NCBI GenBank assembly: GCA_017454905.1
Contig: JAFTCB010000062.1
Location: 240,232 to 304,231, forward strand
Source: Bacteroidales bacterium
Lineage (GTDB): Bacteria > Bacteroidota > Bacteroidia > Bacteroidales > UBA932
Reading direction: 5' to 3'
DNA: 64,000 bases
Below the pieces are notes generated by a model that ran no database searches, had not been told where the DNA came from, and was given only the letters and a program-made list of their open reading frames with translations. The translations under genes and the position numbers were made by a program. Below, in pieces: positions 50,661 to 58,357 of the stretch. Numbering within the stretch: position 1 is the first letter of the stretch; the number at the start of each line of letters is the position of its first letter.

Positions 50661-51880
50661 GACTTCGGCCTGAGCCAGTTTTCGGGATTTTCCGGCGTTT
50701 TCTCTTTCCAGACCTCGAAATGCAGCTGGGTCTGGCCGTCGATCATGTCCACCCGGCCCAGGACCTGTCCGGTCCCGACATGGTCGCCCGCCTTGACGTC
50801 CACCTGGCCGAGCTTGCAGTAGAAGGTGAAGTAGCTGCCGTGCTGGACCAGCACGCAACGGCCGTAGCCCGGCATCACGATCACGTGTTTCACCTCCCCG
50901 TTGAAGACTGCCCGGACCTGCGCGTCGTGGGACACGCCGATATTGACGCCGTTGTTGGCCGGCATCACCAGCGTCGTGTACACCGGATGGTTGTGCCGTC
51001 CGAAAGTCTCGACGACCGGGCCGTCGGCCGGCCAGGGCAGTTTGCCCTTGTTGGCGGCGAAGTCTTCGGACAATTTATAATCGATGGGAGCCGTGTCCTT
51101 GATGACGGTCCGGTTGTTCTTCCGGGCCTCTTCTTCTTTGCGGCGGGCTTCTTCGATCGCCTGGGCGATGATCCGCTCGATCTCCCGGTTGAGCGCCTCG
51201 ACCTGCTTGCGCTTGTTTTCCAGCTGGCGCTGGTAGAGGTTTTTGTCTTTCTTGAGGCTGGTCACCAGTTCGTCCGAGCGCAGTTCTTCCTTGCGCAGGC
51301 CCTGCAGTTCCCGCTCATGCTCCTGCCGGATCGCATCCGCCTCCTGGCGCAGCGCGGCGAGCCGGGAGATCTCCTCCTCGATGCCCGCGCGGACTTCCCG
51401 GATCTTGCCGGCCTGCGAATTCATCTGCCGGGACAAGTCCCGCAGATAAGTATAGCGGCGGGAAGCCTGCCCCAGGTCCTTGCTGGACAGCAGGTAGGAA
51501 TACCACACGCGGGCGTCCCGATTCTTGTAGGCATTCCGCACCAGCCGGCGGTAGTACTGCTCCATCGTCTCCAGCCGCTGCCGCAGGCGCTCCGTTTCCT
51601 CCTGCCTGACGGCGATGGTATCATCCAGCTGCCGGATCTCCCGGGCGCTCTCCTGCACCAGGCTGCGCCGCGTTTCGATCTGCTTGCGCACCAGGGTCAG
51701 TTCGTTGAGGGCGTTCTGGCTCTTGGACGCATTTTCCTTGATCTGGCGCTCCAGCTGGGCGATTTCCTTCTGCAAGGCGGCACGGCGGGACTCCTGCCTG
51801 GCCGTATCCTGCGCCTGCGTCCCCAAGACGCCGAGCAGCAAGGCGGAAAGAGCCGCCAGTATGCGGAGCCGCCGGATCAT
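50657..51880 (-). CDS. EnvC-like murein hydrolase activator
   Basis: 407 residues with signal peptide MIRRLRILAALSALLLGVLGTQAQ. A long coiled coil (about residues 28-265) precedes a LytM/M23 domain. The zinc ligands are degenerate: the usual HxGxD is NNGVNIGV, and the usual HLHFE reads QLHFE. Loss of these ligands is characteristic of EnvC/NlpD-type activators, which switch on cell-wall amidases during division rather than cut peptidoglycan. It overlaps the TPR gene by 4 bp (ATGA). Confidence 0.88.
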   Translation of the reverse strand: MIRRLRILAALSALLLGVLGTQAQDTARQESRRAALQKEIAQLERQIKENASKSQNALNELTLVRKQIETRRSLVQESAREIRQLDDTIAVRQEETERLRQRLETMEQYYRRLVRNAYKNRDARVWYSYLLSSKDLGQASRRYTYLRDLSRQMNSQAGKIREVRAGIEEEISRLAALRQEADAIRQEHERELQGLRKEELRSDELVTSLKKDKNLYQRQLENKRKQVEALNREIERIIAQAIEEARRKEEEARKNNRTVIKDTAPIDYKLSEDFAANKGKLPWPADGPVVETFGRHNHPVYTTLVMPANNGVNIGVSHDAQVRAVFNGEVKHVIVMPGYGRCVLVQHGSYFTFYCKLGQVDVKAGDHVGTGQVLGRVDMIDGQTQLHFEVWKEKTPENPENWLRPKS

Positions 51881-53121
51881 TTGTTCTTCTGTTCTGCCAG
51901 ATTCTTATAATAGAAGGCAAGGTCCTTTTCCCCGAGCGCCTCGAGGACCTTGGAATAATGCTCGAGGACCGTAGCGCTGTCCTTGCCGCCGTAGAGCATC
52001 GCGTGCTTGAAATACGGTTTGGCCTCCTTGGGACGCTTCAGCAGATACAGCAGCCAGCCGTAGGTATCGAGATAGGTCGCGTTGTCCGGCTCCAGCTCGA
52101 CGGTGCGGGCACTCATCTTGAGCGCCTTGCGGAGCGACTTGCCCTCCAGCGATAGATAGTAGGCATAGTTGTTGAGCACGGAAGTCCGGTCGGGGTCGGC
52201 CTTCAAGGCCAGTTCATAGGTCTCGTATGCCTTTTTCTTGTCCCCCATCTGCTGGTACCAGACATCTCCGGCGATGGAGAGCGCCTCGGCAAGATGGTCC
52301 CGGTTGTCCTGCGCACGGGCCAGGTCGGCCATGACATCGCACTGCCGCAGCACCCCTTCCCAGTCCTGCTTGATATAAAGCATCCGCAGTTTCAGCAGCT
52401 GGATGTCGTAATCGTCGGGATGCATGTCCCGGTCGAGGTCCACCAGCCGGTTGATCGTATCGCCCCAGACCCAGTAGAAAGGAGAGTCGATATTGTCCAT
52501 CATCACCGTCAGATAGTTGCTCTTGACCTGCGGACGGACGTTCTCGTTGCGGATGAACGCCTCCAGCCCCGTGAAGAAAGCGGGGAAATTGCCCATCCGG
52601 CGGAGCAGTTCGGTCTTCCCGAGCTGGGCCGGCGCATATTCCGGATCCAGCTCCAGTGCCTGGTTGTAATAACGCAGGGCCACGGAATCCTGGCGGGCGG
52701 CCACTTTCGAGTCGGCCACCATGGACAGGGTGTTGGGGGTGTTGTACAGCCCCGGATTCATCTTGATCAGTTTCTCCACATACCGGCCGGAGCTGATCTG
52801 GTCCTGCCGGGCATCATAGAGCGATGCCATGGCGTAGATATACCAGGTGTTGGTCGAGTCGGCCTGTACGGCCAGAGAAAGATGCTGCTCGGCGGCATCC
52901 AGCTCCCGGAGGGCCATCTCGCTCAGGCCCAGGTAGTAATTGACCGCATCATCCGCCGGATCCTCCCGGTTCAGCTCCTGGAGGATCGCCTTCGCTTGGG
53001 CATAATGCCCTTCGGCATATTCCGCCGCCGCGGTCAGGAACCGGTCCGTGCTTCCCGTCTCCTGCGCCCATAGGGAGCAGCCCAGCAAGAGCATGGCCGT
53101 GTATAGAATGAGCTTGCGCAT
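51877..53121 (-). CDS. Secreted TPR protein
   Basis: 414 residues from ATG 53121 with signal peptide MRKLILYTAMLLLGCSLWAQ; the Cys within it could alternatively be lipidated. Ten or so TPR repeats span the mature protein (for example YNQALELDPEYAPAQLGKTELL and LNNYAYYLSLEGKSLRKALKM). This type of protein commonly precedes the EnvC-like gene in Bacteroidales, usually with a DUF4292 gene between; that gene is absent. A role in envelope assembly is inferred. The start lies 8 nt after a -7 element. Confidence 0.83.
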   Translation of the reverse strand: MRKLILYTAMLLLGCSLWAQETGSTDRFLTAAAEYAEGHYAQAKAILQELNREDPADDAVNYYLGLSEMALRELDAAEQHLSLAVQADSTNTWYIYAMASLYDARQDQISSGRYVEKLIKMNPGLYNTPNTLSMVADSKVAARQDSVALRYYNQALELDPEYAPAQLGKTELLRRMGNFPAFFTGLEAFIRNENVRPQVKSNYLTVMMDNIDSPFYWVWGDTINRLVDLDRDMHPDDYDIQLLKLRMLYIKQDWEGVLRQCDVMADLARAQDNRDHLAEALSIAGDVWYQQMGDKKKAYETYELALKADPDRTSVLNNYAYYLSLEGKSLRKALKMSARTVELEPDNATYLDTYGWLLYLLKRPKEAKPYFKHAMLYGGKDSATVLEHYSKVLEALGEKDLAFYYKNLAEQKNK

Positions 53122-53129
53122 AGTGGACA

Positions 53130-53137
53130 CAAAATTA
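53130..53137 (-). promoter_or_regulatory. -7 promoter element, almost leaderless (TPR-envC operon)
   Basis: TAATTTTG on the minus strand, 8 nt before the ATG at 53121. Confidence 0.5.
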
Positions 53138-53195
53138 TGTATTTTTATGAGAAAATTTGGCTATTTTCGCATGAAATATTTTTTCGGGCAGCAGG

Positions 53196-53756
53196 ATGCA
53201 ACTTTTCGGAAACAAAACGCATCTTAACACTCGGGAAGCAGAATGGATCGAAGGGGCGAAGCACGGCAACCGCCGCTGCCAGAAAGCCATCTACGACCTC
53301 CTGTCCGCCAAAATGTTCGCAGTTTGCCTGCGTTACATGGGCGACCGGGATGCCGCTGAAGATATCCTTCAGGATGGTTTCGTGGCCCTTTTCTCCAAAC
53401 TGGACAGCTATTCGGGAGAAGGCTCTTTCGAAGGCTGGGCCCGCAAGATCTTTGTGAATACTGCACTGATGAGTCTCCGCAAAAAGGACGCGCTCAAGAA
53501 TTCAGAAGATGTGGATGCCGCCTGGAACATCACCAGCGACGACCCGACCGCCATCCAGCGGATCGGCTACAATGACCTGCTGAAAATGATCGCCGCGCTC
53601 CCGCCCGGATTCAGGACGGTCTTCAATATGTACGTCATCGAAGGTTTTTCGCACAAGGAGATCGCCGAAGCGCTCGGCATATCAGAGACCACTTCCCGCT
53701 CGCAGTTGCAACGTGCGCGGGTATTGTTGCAGACAAAGATTAAAGAAAGGTATTAA
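53196..53756 (+). CDS. ECF-type RNA polymerase sigma factor
   Basis: 186 residues. Region 2 (CQKAIYDLLSAKMFAVCLRY, DAAEDILQDGFVALFSKL, GSFEGWARKIFVNTALM) and region 4 (LPPGFRTVFNMYVIEGFSHKEIAEAL, SETTSRSQLQRARVLLQ) are both intact. It directs RNA polymerase to a set of envelope-related promoters. The adjacent gene, 1 bp downstream, encodes a likely membrane anti-sigma factor, so it is expected to be held inactive at the membrane until an envelope signal arrives. Confidence 0.93.
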   Translation: MQLFGNKTHLNTREAEWIEGAKHGNRRCQKAIYDLLSAKMFAVCLRYMGDRDAAEDILQDGFVALFSKLDSYSGEGSFEGWARKIFVNTALMSLRKKDALKNSEDVDAAWNITSDDPTAIQRIGYNDLLKMIAALPPGFRTVFNMYVIEGFSHKEIAEALGISETTSRSQLQRARVLLQTKIKERY

Positions 53757-53757
53757 G

Positions 53758-54960
53758 ATGCAGGACAAGCATTCCAACGATTTCGATCTCCAGGTGAGAT
53801 CGATGCTGGCAGACGCCGGGGTGAAGCCTCCCCGCCGCGTCTGGAAAGGCGTGTCCTCCCGTCTGGATGCCGCCGCTGCCGCCTCCGCCCCCGCGTGGGG
53901 CTGGATGAAGTGGGCAGGCATGAGCCTCGCCGCCGCTGCAGTGGCCGCCCTGGTGTTCTTCACCGGCACGCACGATCCTATTCCAACCAAAATTCATAAC
54001 CAGGAGCAAGCATTGCTTGCACAAGCCGGCGATCCAGCCGGTGCTCCGGCCGTGGCCGAAGTACCGGCTGCCGTCCCGGCCGGAGAGACGGACGGCGTCG
54101 ATGCGTCCTCCGTCCCGACCCCCCGGCGCGCCGCGACTCCGCGTCCCGCCGCCCAGCCGGTCATGAGTCCGGAAACCTCCGACGTTCCTATTGACACGGA
54201 GGTTTCCGCTCAGGCCGTTGCGGAGCAGCCTGCAGGCGGACAGGAGACAGCCGCCCCGGAGAAGACATCCGTCACCACTGCCCGGAAGCAGGTGCAGCCG
54301 GAACGGACCGTTGCCGCGGATCCGTTTGCCGAACCCGCCCCCGTCCGGAAAGCCTTCAAGCCGCGGACTGCGCTCTACGCCCAGGGTGCGGTCGGCAGCA
54401 ATGATTCCGACTTCCTTCCTGCCAGGGCGATGATGGCTCCGGGCAAGTCCACTGGCTTCACGGAACTCGGCAGTTCCTCTTTCGGCGTGCCCTTCACCCT
54501 CGGATTGGGCGTACGGATTTATCTCCTGCCGCGCTTCTCCCTGGCCACCGGACTGGATTATTCCCTGCTGACCCGGAGTTTCACAGGATGTTACGGAGAC
54601 CTCTCCGGGAGCGTCTCGCACACGCTCCAGTATCTCGGGATCCCCCTCAACCTTTATTACGACATCCTTTCCTCAGACAAGATCAAGTTCTATGTCTATG
54701 GAGGCGGAGAGGCCGAGTACTGTCTCTCCAACAAATACCGTATCTTTGCCAATCCCGACATCATCCGCAGCTATCCCGTGGAGGGTCTCCAGTTCTCCGT
54801 CGGTGGCGGTATCGGTGTCGAGTTCGCGCTGGGACGCCGCCTGGGCCTGTACCTGGACCCGGGCCTGAACTATTATTTCCCATGCAACCAACCTAGGAAT
54901 ATCCGGACGGACAAGCCGCTCCTGCTCAACTTCGATGCAGGTCTGCGCTTCAACTTCTGA
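53758..54960 (+). CDS. Dual-membrane-spanning anti-sigma factor (anti-sigma plus outer-membrane barrel)
   Basis: 400 residues from ATG 53758. Residues 1-50 are a cytoplasmic segment with DLQVRSMLADAGVKPPRRVWKGV, the short sequence type found in Bacteroidota anti-sigma factors. A single membrane segment (about 52-70) is followed by an Ala/Pro/Thr-rich disordered stretch (about 75-200), long enough to cross the periplasm, and a C-terminal barrel (about 205-400) ending in LNFDAGLRFNF. This matches the dual-membrane-spanning anti-sigma proteins described in Bacteroides. It may sense outer-membrane state and release the adjacent sigma factor. Confidence 0.82.
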   Translation: MQDKHSNDFDLQVRSMLADAGVKPPRRVWKGVSSRLDAAAAASAPAWGWMKWAGMSLAAAAVAALVFFTGTHDPIPTKIHNQEQALLAQAGDPAGAPAVAEVPAAVPAGETDGVDASSVPTPRRAATPRPAAQPVMSPETSDVPIDTEVSAQAVAEQPAGGQETAAPEKTSVTTARKQVQPERTVAADPFAEPAPVRKAFKPRTALYAQGAVGSNDSDFLPARAMMAPGKSTGFTELGSSSFGVPFTLGLGVRIYLLPRFSLATGLDYSLLTRSFTGCYGDLSGSVSHTLQYLGIPLNLYYDILSSDKIKFYVYGGGEAEYCLSNKYRIFANPDIIRSYPVEGLQFSVGGGIGVEFALGRRLGLYLDPGLNYYFPCNQPRNIRTDKPLLLNFDAGLRFNF

Positions 54961-55009
54961 CGATAAAAAACAGCAAAAACAGAAAAAAACGTATTTTTGT
55001 GATGAACGG

Positions 55010-55045
55010 CCCCGCGAAAAGATAAGATTCTTTCCGCGGGGTTTT
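55010..55045 (+). terminator. Intrinsic terminator after the sigma/anti-sigma pair
   Basis: A 13-bp stem with one mismatch (CCCCGCGAAAAGA / TCTTTCCGCGGGG) with a 6-nt loop TAAGAT, followed by TTTTCATTT. Confidence 0.75.
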
Positions 55046-55076
55046 CATTTATTCCTTTTCTTTGCAGAAAAAAACT

Positions 55077-56285
55077 ATGAAAACCCATGTTCTTTTTCTG
55101 CTTCTGGCAGCCGCCGTTTCCGGCTGCATTCCCATGGAGGATGATCTTATCGGGGGCCCGAGCCGGACGGAGACCGGGCGGGACGGCCAGACTCCGGCAC
55201 CCGGACGGCCAACGGATGTCCCCAAACCTTCCGCTGCGACGGACACCATCCTTTATTATACAGCCGTCCGGTATCCGGCCTCTTATGACTGGCAGCGGGA
55301 TACCGCATACGGCAACTCCACGTTCGAACTGTTGCTCTGCCGCAACAACACGACCCTGCTGACGCTCCCGTCCGGCCCCCAGGCCCCATTCTGCCCGGAC
55401 CCGGACCGGCATCACATCCTGAACGGACACCTTTATACGGAACGGATGCTCGGCTCCGAGACGCTGATCGGGCGGGACGGAGAGGAGTTGTTCCGGATCG
55501 AGGGCCGGGAGTTCCTGGTCGGGCTGCTGGAAGAGGGGGATGACCTGCTGACGCTCTCCCGTCCGGCATCCGGGCACGGGTTCTCCTACCGGCGGAACGG
55601 AAAAACCCTCCTCACGCGCCTGGAAGGCACCCCCTACGGGAACCTCACCGACCCGTCCTACGGACCGTCCGGCGCACTCTACCGGGACAACGGGCAGGCT
55701 GTCTTCTTTTTCCGTTCCGGGTACGTGAACCACGTTGTCCATTACCTGGTCCGGGACGGCGACGAAATCCCGCTGGACAACATCCTCCCCACGGCGAACA
55801 TCCTCGACATCAAGCTTCACGGCAGCAGCATCTTCACCCTGTCCCCCAGTTTTTTCAAACATCTGATGTACGAGGGCCGGGTCTGGCCGGAAGAGAGCGG
55901 ATATTCCATCACCGGGCGGTTTTCCGACGGGAAAGGCGGGTACATCCAGGGGCTGCTGCCGGTCGCTTCGTGGACGACCTTGATTCCGCTCTGTACCGGG
56001 GATTTCGCCTACCTGTACCACAGCCCGGAAGCGACCTATGCTGTGAAGGAAGGTCCTGACGGAAGCGTCCGCTGGTTCACGCCGGAAGAAGAATTCCGGA
56101 GCGAGGCGCCCTGTTATCTATTCTCCGCCGCCTGCGCCACGCTCGCGGGCCGGCGTTTCGTGATCGCACTGAATCCGAAAAACATCCACGAGCCGCCCCG
56201 TATCCTGAATGGAGACCGGGTGCTGGATACGGGATTGTACGGGTATGTGAGCCGCGTGGCGCTGGAGATCAATCTTCCCAACTGA
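55077..56285 (+). CDS. Predicted lipoprotein of unknown function (DUF4934-like)
   Basis: 402 residues from ATG 55077, with lipoprotein signal MKTHVLFLLLAAAVSGC. A Pro/Thr-rich linker leads to a beta-propeller-like domain of repeated strands (FELLLCRNNTTLLTLPSGPQ, LYRDNGQAVFFFRSGYVNHV, YSITGRFSDGKGGYIQGLLP). The style fits the 6-bladed propeller lipoproteins (DUF4934 or DUF5074 type) often found in Bacteroidales; the family assignment is tentative. Its 3' end overlaps the convergent tsaE by 17 bp. Confidence 0.72.
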   Translation: MKTHVLFLLLAAAVSGCIPMEDDLIGGPSRTETGRDGQTPAPGRPTDVPKPSAATDTILYYTAVRYPASYDWQRDTAYGNSTFELLLCRNNTTLLTLPSGPQAPFCPDPDRHHILNGHLYTERMLGSETLIGRDGEELFRIEGREFLVGLLEEGDDLLTLSRPASGHGFSYRRNGKTLLTRLEGTPYGNLTDPSYGPSGALYRDNGQAVFFFRSGYVNHVVHYLVRDGDEIPLDNILPTANILDIKLHGSSIFTLSPSFFKHLMYEGRVWPEESGYSITGRFSDGKGGYIQGLLPVASWTTLIPLCTGDFAYLYHSPEATYAVKEGPDGSVRWFTPEEEFRSEAPCYLFSAACATLAGRRFVIALNPKNIHEPPRILNGDRVLDTGLYGYVSRVALEINLPN

Positions 56286-56694
56286 GCAGCCGGGAGCCGT
56301 CCGGATTGACGGAGATCTGCACTTTGAGCGTTTCTTCCGGCAGCAGGGGTTCGATGTTCTCCGGCCACTCCATCAGGCAGAGCGCCCCGCTGTCGAGGTA
56401 ATCGTACAGCCCGATATCCAAAGCCTCTTCCAGCTTGCCGATCCGGTAGAAATCAAAATGGAAAACCGGCTCCCCCGTCCCGGTCCGGTATTCATTGACG
56501 ATGGCGAAAGTCGGGGAACTGACCGCGTCGGAACGGACGCCCAATTGGCGGCACAAGGCTGTGGTAAACGTGGTCTTGCCCGCCCCCATCGGGGCGTAGA
56601 AGGCCACCAGGCGGCGATCACCCAGCCGGCGGAGGAACTCCCCGGCGGCCGCATCGATCTCCGGAAGGGAGGGAATGACAATTTGTTGCAACAT
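56269..56694 (-). CDS. tsaE: tRNA threonylcarbamoyladenosine biosynthesis ATPase TsaE
   Basis: 141 residues from ATG 56694 (MLQQIVIPSLPEIDAAAGEF). Walker A APMGAGKTTFT, VSSPTFAIVNEY and FHFDFYRI are TsaE hallmarks, as is LMEWPE. It works with TsaB and TsaD to make the t6A37 modification in tRNAs reading ANN codons. The -7 element is 6 nt upstream, so the transcript may lack a leader. It overlaps the lipoprotein gene by 17 bp tail to tail. Confidence 0.95.
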   Translation of the reverse strand: MLQQIVIPSLPEIDAAAGEFLRRLGDRRLVAFYAPMGAGKTTFTTALCRQLGVRSDAVSSPTFAIVNEYRTGTGEPVFHFDFYRIGKLEEALDIGLYDYLDSGALCLMEWPENIEPLLPEETLKVQISVNPDGSRLLSWED

Positions 56695-56700
56695 ACCTGG

Positions 56701-56708
56701 CAAAGATA
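56701..56708 (-). promoter_or_regulatory. -7 promoter element, almost leaderless (tsaE)
   Basis: TATCTTTG on the minus strand with 6 nt to the tsaE ATG. Confidence 0.55.
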
Positions 56709-56728
56709 CGAAAAACTATGATACACTC

Positions 56729-58297
56729 ATGCTGACACACATTCACGGTGCGAAATGCATCGGGATCGACGCCGTCGAGGTCACGGTGGAGATCGACATC
56801 GACCGGGGGATCGGGATCCACCTGGTCGGACTGGCCGACGTGGCCGTCAAGGAGAGCCTGCTGCGCACGACCACGGCGCTGGAGGCACTGGGATTCCACA
56901 TTCCCGGCAAACGGATCGTCATCAACCTGGCGCCGGCGGACCTGCGCAAGAACGGCAGCGGGTACGACCTGCCCATCGCCGTGGGAATCATCGCCGCCTC
57001 CGGACAGCGGGACCTGCCCCGCGCCGGGGAATTCATCCTGATGGGGGAACTCGGGCTGGACGGCAGCGTGCGCCCGATCCCGGGTGCGCTGCCCTTTGCC
57101 GTCATGGCCCGCCAGACCGGCTATGCAGGCATCATCCTGCCGGAAGAATCCGCGCTGGAAGCGGCGGAGTTCCAGGATATGCAGGTCTATGGCGTGGGCG
57201 GGCTCGGCGACGTGGTACGCATCCTTGAAGGACAGGAAGACTGCCGGGACCTGCTGATCTGGAACACGGACCGCTGCCGCAGGCTCCATCAGGCCCGCAA
57301 AAGGCGCGGACGGGCGGATGCCGGCGTGGATTTCGCCGACATCATCGGCCAGGAAGGGGCCAAGCGCGGCATTGAAATTGCCGCGGCCGGCGGGCACAAT
57401 GTCATCATGGTCGGGTCGCCAGGATCCGGGAAGAGTTCGCTCGCCAAGGCGATGGCCGGTATCCTGCCGCCGATGACGACGGAGGAAGCTCTCGTCACGA
57501 GCAAAATCTACTCCGTAGCCGGGAAAGCCAGCGCGCAGGACGGTCTGGTCCGGATCCGGCCGTTCCGCGCCCCGCATTATTCCGCCTCGCTCCCCGCCAT
57601 CATCGGCGGGGGCGGAGGCGACAGCATCCTTCCGGGGGAGGTCTCCCTCGCCCACAACGGCGTGCTCTTCCTCGACGAGATGGGACAGATGCCCAAATCT
57701 GTCCTGGAAGCACTCCGGGGCCCGGTCGAGGACCGTTGCGTGAGCATCTCCCGGCTCAAGTCCAAGGTAGAGTTCCCGTCCTCCTTCATGCTGGTCGCCG
57801 CCTCCAATCCCTGCCCCTGCGGCTACTACGGGGAAGGCGACCGGTGCATCTGCACGCCGACCCAGCGGCAGAACTACCTGGCCCGGCTGTCCGGCCCCAT
57901 GATGGACCGTATAGACATCCATCTGTGGCTTCATCCGGTCCCGGCGGACCGCATCATGCGGGCGCGGAAAGCCGAGCCGAGCGAGGCCGTCGCAGAGCGG
58001 ATCCTGAAAGCGCGCAACCTCCAGACGCACCGCTTCGCCGGAGAGGACATGAGCGTCAATGCCGGAATGTCCCTCAAGCAGATCGAACGCTACTGCCCGC
58101 TCTCGGAGGAATGCAAGTCGACCCTGGAAAGCCTGATGCTCAAGATGGGTTTCTCGATGCGGGCGTACTTCCGCATGATCAAGGTCGCACGCACCATCGC
58201 CGACCTGGAAGGCAGCCCGGACATCCGGCCGGAGCATCTGCTGGAAGCCGCATCCTACCGCTTCCTGGACCGGCAGAACGCGCTGAATCTTAGATAG
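56729..58297 (+). CDS. ComM/YifB-type Mg-chelatase-like ATPase
   Basis: 522 residues from ATG 56729 (MLTHIHGAKCIGIDAVEVTVEIDID). It has the N-terminal ComM domain (HLVGLADVAVKES, FHIPGKRIVINLAPADLRK), then an AAA+ core: Walker A VGSPGSGKSSLAKAM, GEVSLAHNGVLFLDEMGQ (Walker B), AASNPCPCGYYG and CTPTQRQNY (zinc-like Cys motif), and the C-terminal lid. ComM promotes branch migration during natural transformation in other bacteria. Full length and no truncation. It is read divergently from tsaE, with a 34-bp gap between starts. Confidence 0.93.
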   Translation: MLTHIHGAKCIGIDAVEVTVEIDIDRGIGIHLVGLADVAVKESLLRTTTALEALGFHIPGKRIVINLAPADLRKNGSGYDLPIAVGIIAASGQRDLPRAGEFILMGELGLDGSVRPIPGALPFAVMARQTGYAGIILPEESALEAAEFQDMQVYGVGGLGDVVRILEGQEDCRDLLIWNTDRCRRLHQARKRRGRADAGVDFADIIGQEGAKRGIEIAAAGGHNVIMVGSPGSGKSSLAKAMAGILPPMTTEEALVTSKIYSVAGKASAQDGLVRIRPFRAPHYSASLPAIIGGGGGDSILPGEVSLAHNGVLFLDEMGQMPKSVLEALRGPVEDRCVSISRLKSKVEFPSSFMLVAASNPCPCGYYGEGDRCICTPTQRQNYLARLSGPMMDRIDIHLWLHPVPADRIMRARKAEPSEAVAERILKARNLQTHRFAGEDMSVNAGMSLKQIERYCPLSEECKSTLESLMLKMGFSMRAYFRMIKVARTIADLEGSPDIRPEHLLEAASYRFLDRQNALNLR

Positions 58298-58357
58298 TCG
58301 TGTGTGCGGGAACGGAAAAATGCGTATCTTCGTAAGGTAATCAGAATCACACCCGCC

